This document shows, in pieces, positions 33,889 through 38,787 of a stretch of DNA of 38,787 nucleotides. The DNA is from an uncultured Planctomycetota bacterium (GTDB lineage Bacteria; Planctomycetota; UBA11346): positions 1-38,787 of the forward strand of contig CAIUVD010000137.1 in the NCBI GenBank assembly GCA_903902515.1, written 5' to 3'. The position numbers were made by a program, and so were the translations under genes. The notes below the pieces were generated by a model, which did no database searches, was not told the DNA's origin, and was given only the letters and a program-made list of their open reading frames with translations. Numbering within the stretch: position 1 is the first letter of the stretch; each line of letters starts with the position of its first letter.

Positions 33889-34048
33889 GCCCGGAGTCTG
33901 CCTGGAAGAGCCCCTTTAAGGCTGGTTACGTCGCATCGGCATATCCGGAGTTGGCCAAGCGGCCGGATAGAGCTGCGGTTTTCAACAATTTGATCGCCGT
34001 TCCTGGTGCCAACCTCAAAGCTGGAAGGCAACGGACGCCCACATCCCG
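33889..34048. other. Non-coding gap between dacB and gap
   Basis: This part of the 288-bp intergenic region carries no convincing gene. It holds a 7-bp perfect inverted repeat, TATCCGG (33942-33948) and CCGGATA (33963-33969), with a 14-nt loop containing GGCCAAGCGGCC-like sequence (overlapping the right arm). No T-tract follows on either strand, so a dacB terminator cannot be assigned. A small RNA or UTR element is possible but unsupported. Confidence 0.4.
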
Positions 34049-35425
34049 TCACTCGGCCATGGCCCGGTAGATCTGCTCCCGGATTTTTGGAGCCCAACCA
34101 AAGTCCCGGGATTCACCACGATTAAACAGCAGGGCAAAAGCATAACGCCCCCCCCCTGGTGGATCGAGGTAACCGACCAGGCAGGTAGCGATGGCCAGGG
34201 TGCCGGTCTTGACCCGACCCTTGGCCCGACCCACATCCTTGACCTTCAGGCTGTCGTAGAAGGGCTGTTGGCCTGGGGATGTATGCATGGCCACCATTAC
34301 CGCACACATGGCCCCGGCAGAACCTTGGTTGCCGTAGCTGAGTCCGCTGCCGTCGAGGATCGTCAAGTCCTGGGCCCGGGGGCCGATCAGATGGCCGAGC
34401 GCTTCGATGGTGGCCCGGCTACCAGCGACGATGGAGCCTTCCTGGAAGCGTTGGAATCCCAAAACACGTAGGATCTGTTCGCCGTAAAAATTCTGGCTGT
34501 TTTTGTTCATCAGACTGACGGCGGGCACCAGAGGGCTAAGGTGCTCGACCAGGAGCGGACCCCGGCGTGGATCTACCGGACCGAGGCGGACCTGGCCGGT
34601 GACGGTGATCCCATTGGCAATCAGGCTGGCCCGCACCTGGTCACCGGCCAGCAGTTCCGGATCTTCGTGAATAGCCAGGGGAAACCACGGCGTGGCCTGG
34701 CTATAATTGCCCGACACCGTCACCCGGTTGGCGTCCAGGGCCCGGGTGACAAAAATGGCCTTATCACCATTGCCGGCCACCGTCCGGGCCCGGTTATCGA
34801 CCTCGATTCGGGCGCTGCGGGGACGGACCTCGACGATGGCCGCCTGACCAACCCGACTGGGAATGACCCGGACCTCGATGCAGTTGTCATTCCACGCAAA
34901 GGCGCTGGCGGGGGCGCTGTACCAGCGTTGGAGGTTGTCCTGATCTTGCGGATAGGTGGTGGGGCGGATCGGACCACTGAACAGCCGACCATCGATGACG
35001 ATATCCCCATTGATGGTCGTCACCCCTTGGTGACGGAGGCTGTTAGCCCAGCCCGCCAGGATTTTTTCTGGCTCATCATCGCTGAAGTGGCCATCCAGGC
35101 ACGGGTCTCCACCACCGATGATGCCCAGGCCGGGAATCACCCCGCCCTGGATCGGACCGAGGGCCACGATCCGGGTTTTGAACTGGAACGCCGGACCCAA
35201 CTGTGCGAGGGCCGCCGCCGCCACCAGAGCTTTGGTGGTCGACGCCAAGGACAGGGTCTGCGCCGCGTTTCGTGCCACCACCTGCTCACCGGTCATGAGG
35301 TCGGTAATGGCAACTCCGGCCTGACCACCCCGGGGAATGGCCGACAGGATCCGGCCTACTTTGGCATCTAGATCGGCCGCTAAGGCCAGGGTCGCGAGGA
35401 CGGAAAGTACCAGAATCCGCAGCAT
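34049..35425 (-). CDS. dacB: D-alanyl-D-alanine carboxypeptidase/endopeptidase (PBP4, peptidase S13)
   Basis: The 458-residue exported penicillin-binding protein trims or opens peptidoglycan crosslinks. Signal peptide MLRILVLSVLATLALAA. The three serine-acyltransferase motifs are SxxK at S62-TT-K65 (LASTTKAL), SxN in KNSQNFYGEQ, and KTG in RVKTGTLA. The domain inserted between the first two motifs is typical of class C PBPs. Its presence implies peptidoglycan, or at least its remodelling. It is divergent from yacG across 90 bp; a -10-like TATGTT lies 8 nt before the ATG. Confidence 0.95.
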   Translation of the reverse strand: MLRILVLSVLATLALAADLDAKVGRILSAIPRGGQAGVAITDLMTGEQVVARNAAQTLSLASTTKALVAAAALAQLGPAFQFKTRIVALGPIQGGVIPGLGIIGGGDPCLDGHFSDDEPEKILAGWANSLRHQGVTTINGDIVIDGRLFSGPIRPTTYPQDQDNLQRWYSAPASAFAWNDNCIEVRVIPSRVGQAAIVEVRPRSARIEVDNRARTVAGNGDKAIFVTRALDANRVTVSGNYSQATPWFPLAIHEDPELLAGDQVRASLIANGITVTGQVRLGPVDPRRGPLLVEHLSPLVPAVSLMNKNSQNFYGEQILRVLGFQRFQEGSIVAGSRATIEALGHLIGPRAQDLTILDGSGLSYGNQGSAGAMCAVMVAMHTSPGQQPFYDSLKVKDVGRAKGRVKTGTLAIATCLVGYLDPPGGGRYAFALLFNRGESRDFGWAPKIREQIYRAMAE

Positions 35426-35515
35426 GGGGCGGGAACATAGAGGACTTCCCGGTCAGGGAAACGGTCCAGGGCGCTCGCCATCTGGACCGCCCGTCGCCAG
35501 CCTGAGCATAGGGAG

Positions 35516-35704
35516 ATGGCTTCAGCAGCGTCTCTTCCCTGTCCGACCTGCGGAATTCCCGTCCTGATCCCCGCGGACCAGCGTCCCGAGTCATTTCCCT
35601 TCTGTTCGTCCCGTTGCCGGGTGCGGGACCTGGGGGCCTGGGCCGATGGTCGTCATGTGGTGCCGGGCGAGGAACTGCCTCTCGATGGGTATGAGCCCGT
35701 ATGA
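35516..35704 (+). CDS. yacG: DNA gyrase inhibitor YacG-like zinc protein
   Basis: The 62-residue protein has the YacG zinc site C9-xx-C12 (CPTCG) and C30-xxx-C34 (CSSRCR), followed by RDLGAWADGRHVVPGEE. E. coli YacG binds GyrB and blocks DNA binding. The GGGAG at 35511-35515 touches the ATG, an unusually close ribosome site, but no other start is available before the first Cys. The last codon overlaps the next gene (ATGA). Inverted repeats TTCCC/GGGAA (35446-35460) and CGGTCCAG/CTGGACCG (35462-35489) lie between it and dacB. Confidence 0.9.
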   Translation: MASAASLPCPTCGIPVLIPADQRPESFPFCSSRCRVRDLGAWADGRHVVPGEELPLDGYEPV

Positions 35705-36789
35705 TCCCCCTACGAATCCTCCATGCGGTGGCCGATCCTGCAGGTCCTGAAGGGCTCGCAGCCCGGGCTTCCGCCGAGGCCCTGCGGGAGGCCGGACACA
35801 CCGCCACCTTGATCGCCCCTGGTCTGGATCAGCCCAGTTGCCTTGGTTTTCGCCCGGGGTGGTGGGCTTGGGCCACCGGTGAGCGCACCCGCACCGTCCG
35901 AGCGGTGGCCCAATGGATGCCGGATGTGCTCCATGTGCATGGCGTGCAGGTCCTTGGCCCTCTTCTTGAAGTCGCCCGGCGCCTGGGCTTGGGGGTGGTG
36001 GCCAGCCTAACCCAGGGGGAGGATCCCCACGCGGCTCGTCGGTTGCGCGACCCCCGCATCGGCTGGGTGGTGGTACCTACTGAACACCTGCGGGCCCACG
36101 CCCTCGGCCGCATCGGCCTAGCCCGGGACCGCCTCGCCCTGATCCCCCCCCTCTTACCCCCGATGGAGCCGCACCAGGCGGCGGGATCCTCTTGGCGTTT
36201 GGGGATCCTCGGCCTTCCAGAGCCGGGCTTGTTGGCCGCCTTGAACGAAATTTTGGAGGCCGTAGCCGAGGTCCAGGAAAGCGGTTTGGCGTTGGAAGCG
36301 GTGGTCCATACGGGGTGGCTCGGCCCCCGGGTCCGCGCCTCCGTGGATCCCCTCCTGGCTCAATTCCAGGCTACCGCCATCGACGCCGACCTGCCCGCCT
36401 TTCTGGCCCAGGTTGATGCCGTGGCGTTGGCCTCACGCCGGGAAATGCCGGCCATTGCCGTCCTCGCCGCCCAGGCGGCGGGATTGCCGGTGGTGGCCAA
36501 GCCGATCGGTGGTATCCCGGAATTGATTTCCGATGGCTGGCATGGTTTGTTGGTGTCGGGTCACGGGGTTGAGGCCTGGGCGAGTTCCCTCCGGCAACTC
36601 CACGACCACCAACGCCGGGGCAGCATGGGCACCGCCGCCCAGACCGAGTGTCAGGACCGATTCCGCAATGCGGATGCCATCGACGCCCTGGTAGCTCTGT
36701 ATCGCAGCGCCCTCGGGACTGGTGGTGCCGCCGCCAAGGCCGAGGTCAGCCAGACGTGGCGCCGTCTCAGCGATGCCCGGACTCGTTGA
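35701..36789 (+). CDS. Glycosyltransferase family 4-like (GT-B) protein
   Basis: The 362-residue GT-B-fold protein shows an N-terminal domain (RILHAVADPAGPEGLAARASAEALREAG, DVLHVHG) and the C-terminal donor-binding block REMPAIAVLAAQAAGLPVVAKPIGGIPELISDGWHGLLV, typical of retaining GT4 enzymes. It should transfer a nucleotide-sugar residue to an envelope glycan or lipid; donor and acceptor are unknown. It starts inside the yacG stop (ATGA), an unusual partnership. The 48 bp to metF hold the metF ribosome site. Confidence 0.82.
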   Translation: MIPLRILHAVADPAGPEGLAARASAEALREAGHTATLIAPGLDQPSCLGFRPGWWAWATGERTRTVRAVAQWMPDVLHVHGVQVLGPLLEVARRLGLGVVASLTQGEDPHAARRLRDPRIGWVVVPTEHLRAHALGRIGLARDRLALIPPLLPPMEPHQAAGSSWRLGILGLPEPGLLAALNEILEAVAEVQESGLALEAVVHTGWLGPRVRASVDPLLAQFQATAIDADLPAFLAQVDAVALASRREMPAIAVLAAQAAGLPVVAKPIGGIPELISDGWHGLLVSGHGVEAWASSLRQLHDHQRRGSMGTAAQTECQDRFRNADAIDALVALYRSALGTGGAAAKAEVSQTWRRLSDARTR

Positions 36790-36837
36790 TTTCCCCCGTT
36801 CTTGCCCCTCTGGACCGCCTGCCAAGGATGCTGCACC

Positions 36838-37722
36838 ATGCGCCTCGATGACCTTTTCGCCCGCCGGACCCGGACCCTGAGTTTCGAGTTTTTCCCGCCG
36901 AAAAGTGAACGGACCTGGTACACCCTGGAAGACACCATCGACCAATTGGCACCCCTCGGGGCCGATTTCGTCTCGGTAACGTATGGCGCCGGCGGTTCGA
37001 CCCGGGCCAAGACCCGGGAAATCGTCGAGCACCTCCAGAAGGCCGGCATGACCGCCATGGCCCACCTGACCTGCGTCGGGGCGACCCGCGACGAACTCAA
37101 GGAACTCCTCAACGAGTACGCCGCCGCCGGCATCGAGAACCTCCTGGCCCTGCGCGGTGACCCGCCCAAGGGCCAGGAACGCTTTGTGCCCACCGATGGC
37201 GGCCTGGCCCATGCTGCCGACCTCCTGCGCCTGATCCGCGATGATGGCCGGTTTGCCACCTTGTGCGCCGCCTTCCCCGACCGCCACCCGGAAGCCGCCA
37301 GCCGCGAAGCGGACTGGATCCACCTGGCCGAGAAGCTGACCATCGGCTCTGCCGGGGCTATCACCCAGTGTTTTTTCACGGTCCAAGCCTACCTCGACAT
37401 GCAGCGGCACCTGCGTTCGACCACCGGCCGGACCGCGCGCATTATCCCCGGCATCCTGCCGATCACCGACTGGCATGCCCTGGAGCGTTTCTGCCTGCGC
37501 TGCGGCGCCCCGATCCCCGAGGAACTGCGGGCCCGTCTGGCCCCCCTCGCCGACGACAAGGTGGCGGTCCGCCGGGCCGGTATCGCCTGGACGGTGGAGT
37601 TCTGCCAGCAGTTATTGGCCGCCGGGGCCCCAGGCCTGCATCTCTACTGCCTGAATCGTTCGACCGCCGCTGCGGAAATTGTCACTGCCCTGCGGACCCT
37701 CGGCAGCGATCCCCAGGGCTAG
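36838..37722 (+). CDS. metF: 5,10-methylenetetrahydrofolate reductase
   Basis: The 294-residue FAD-dependent TIM barrel reduces methylene-THF to methyl-THF for methionine synthesis. Motifs are SFEFFPPKSERT (E17), FVSVTYGAGGSTR, MAHLTCVGATRDEL, LLALRGDPPKG and ITQCFFTVQAYLDM. ATG 36838 has AAGGA 9 nt upstream and gives the normal N-terminus MRLDDLFARRTRTLSFEF. Its TAG shares the palindrome CTAG (37719-37722) with the stop of the convergent Nudix gene. Confidence 0.96.
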   Translation: MRLDDLFARRTRTLSFEFFPPKSERTWYTLEDTIDQLAPLGADFVSVTYGAGGSTRAKTREIVEHLQKAGMTAMAHLTCVGATRDELKELLNEYAAAGIENLLALRGDPPKGQERFVPTDGGLAHAADLLRLIRDDGRFATLCAAFPDRHPEAASREADWIHLAEKLTIGSAGAITQCFFTVQAYLDMQRHLRSTTGRTARIIPGILPITDWHALERFCLRCGAPIPEELRARLAPLADDKVAVRRAGIAWTVEFCQQLLAAGAPGLHLYCLNRSTAAAEIVTALRTLGSDPQG

Positions 37723-38135
37723 ACCTCGACCTCGTGGTGGCCCATCCGCCATGCGGCGATCACCGCCGCATGCCAGGAGGTCACCGGCAGGCCCGGGAGG
37801 GCCGCCAGGGGTGCCCGCACCGCGTAGGAGCCCGCTTCGATGGTTAGGCGGGCGTCATCGGGGACTTCGGCCACGAAGAAGGTGGCGATCCATCGGTCAG
37901 CTCGCCGCAGTTCCACCACCGGGTGCGGATCATGGGGCTGCCACCCCAGTTCTTCGCGCAATTCCCGATCAAGGCAGGCCCGGGCGTCTTCGATCCCCTC
38001 GCGTTTGCCGCCAAAACACCCCAGTCGGTCGGGGGCGTTGCGGGCGGTGGTCGGGCGCAGTTGCAGCAGCAGCCACCCCCGGGGATCGACCAGGATCGCG
38101 CAGGCATGCTCGGGGGCTTGCGTCATGGCCGCCAT
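37719..38135 (-). CDS. Nudix hydrolase
   Basis: The 138-residue protein has a perfect Nudix box (GxxxxxExxxxxxxREUxEExGU) at residues 43-65, GKREGIEDARACLDRELREE and onward, preceded by LLLQLRP and GCFGGK. It should hydrolyse a nucleoside diphosphate-linked substrate; the target is unknown. It diverges from the KsgA-like gene with only 17 bp between start codons, and its 3' end touches metF. ATG 38126 is an alternative start. Confidence 0.92.
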   Translation of the reverse strand: MAAMTQAPEHACAILVDPRGWLLLQLRPTTARNAPDRLGCFGGKREGIEDARACLDRELREELGWQPHDPHPVVELRRADRWIATFFVAEVPDDARLTIEAGSYAVRAPLAALPGLPVTSWHAAVIAAWRMGHHEVEV

Positions 38136-38152
38136 CCTGTGGGCTGGCCCCC

Positions 38153-38787
38153 GTGCGCCACGACCTCCCTACCCAGCAACACGACCTCTCTGCCGCCTTC
38201 GCGACCCGGATCGTCGGCATCGCCGCCATCAAGACCGGAGATACGGTATTAGAGGTGGGTCCCGGCCTGGGTGCCCTGACGGGCCCCCTCCTTGAGGCCG
38301 GGGCCAAGGTTGTGGCCATTGAAATCGACCCCTCCCGCGCTGAGCACCTGCGGAAGCGTTTTGCAACCGCTGTGGAGGCCAAGCAGTTGGAACTCCTCAC
38401 GGGCGATGCCCTGAAACTCCGTACTGCGCTCCCAGCCCGCTGGCGGGTGGTGTGCAACCCACCCTTCCACCATACCGCCGCCCTGGTGCGGAAGTGGCTG
38501 TTGGAGATGAAGAATCCGCCGTGGTCCATCGACCTCGTATGCCAGCGGGAAGTGGTGGTGAAATTTCTCGGCAAGGACGGCGAACACACCCGTTCCAGCG
38601 CCCTCCTGGCCTGCGCCGGCCGGTCGCGCATGGCCCTCGGCCTGCCTCGTGAAGCCGTTACCCCCCCCAGCCGGGTCGACTTGGCGGTGTGGGCCTTTCG
38701 CAGTTACCCCGATCCTGAAATCGACCTCGCCCTCGTGGACCTGGTGCTTGAGCGGGCTTTCGCCGGCCCCCACTCGGTGAAGGATGC
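38153..38787 (+). CDS. rRNA adenine dimethyltransferase family (KsgA-like), partial
   Basis: The gene is cut by the right window edge; 211 codons are visible. A GTG start gives MRHDLPTQQHDLSAAFATRI, equivalent to the KsgA lead-in. Motif I is VLEVGPGLGALTGPLLEAG, with acidic EID after strand 2 and GDA after strand 3. Motif IV reads VCNPPFHH where KsgA has NLPYNIS, so it is either a divergent KsgA or a related adenine methyltransferase. CQREVVVKFL also fits the family (normally QKEVA-R). The C-terminal domain is only partly included. No Shine-Dalgarno is visible. Confidence 0.8.
   Translation, partial: MRHDLPTQQHDLSAAFATRIVGIAAIKTGDTVLEVGPGLGALTGPLLEAGAKVVAIEIDPSRAEHLRKRFATAVEAKQLELLTGDALKLRTALPARWRVVCNPPFHHTAALVRKWLLEMKNPPWSIDLVCQREVVVKFLGKDGEHTRSSALLACAGRSRMALGLPREAVTPPSRVDLAVWAFRSYPDPEIDLALVDLVLERAFAGPHSVKD

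Noticed and set aside
33938-34010. tRNA-like segment (GGCA...TGCC ends 73 nt apart, GTTGGCCAAGCGGCC looking like a D-arm)
   Set aside because: Only 4-5 of 7 acceptor pairs form, there is no anticodon stem, and no TTCGANNC loop. A covariance-model search would settle it, but by eye it is not a tRNA.

Overview
The window is a gene-dense stretch of high-GC bacterial chromosome, with about 47 protein genes and intergenic gaps that are nearly all under 250 bp. No rRNA, tRNA, CRISPR array, prophage or intact insertion sequence is visible. The DUF1549/DUF1553, DUF1501 and planctomycete-type cytochrome c (PSCyt1) set, a DUF4954 gene, a Tat-exported DUF1501 protein, flagellar rod genes and a formylglycine-enzyme-fold lipoprotein point to Planctomycetota or a close PVC relative. 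This assignment is inferred from gene families, not from a marker-gene phylogeny.

Layout, left to right. (1) 1-5.3 kb: an intergenic inverted repeat, a SprT-like metallopeptidase overlapping yggS on the minus strand, then divergently clpP-clpX, a 57-residue membrane protein, a YdjM-like membrane hydrolase and a DapC-like aminotransferase. (2) 5.3-8.3 kb: a VapBC-type toxin-antitoxin pair next to a perfect 22-bp-arm hairpin, an EboD-like dehydroquinate-synthase homologue, and two small genes that may relate to motility. (3) 8.3-10.5 kb: a GDPD-type phosphodiesterase coupled to glycerol-3-phosphate dehydrogenase (glycerophosphodiester to G3P to DHAP). (4) 10.5-14.2 kb: DUF1549/1553, DUF1501 and PSCyt1 genes in one apparent operon, with a probable leaderless promoter. 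(5) 14.2-19.9 kb, minus strand: flgF-flgG-flgA, then pyrH, three coupled genes for exported proteins, frr and a Cys-rich mini-protein. (6) 20.1-23.0 kb: a CysO/MoaD-like ubiquitin-fold protein, a radical-SAM-like protein that has lost its FeS cysteines, and an SLC13-type transporter, tightly coupled. (7) 23.1-28.0 kb: an unknown protein, HPr overlapping pgpA, an RsbU-type phosphatase with an RsbW-type kinase, and an aspartate aminotransferase. (8) 28.0-35.4 kb, minus strand: a second VapBC pair, nagB-DUF4954-trpB joined by 4-nt overlaps, gap with its own terminator, and dacB. (9) 35.5 kb to the end: yacG-glycosyltransferase, metF, a Nudix hydrolase, and a KsgA-like methyltransferase cut by the window edge.

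Recurring themes are translational coupling by ATGA/TGATG/GTGA overlaps, convergent genes whose 3' ends overlap, and several genes with no Shine-Dalgarno but a -10-like hexamer 6-7 nt before the start codon, which suggests leaderless mRNAs. The least expected items are the degenerate radical-SAM/CysO-like operon, the exported-protein cassette inside the usual pyrH-frr neighbourhood, the matching promoter layout of the two vapBC loci, and the nagB-DUF4954-trpB operon.
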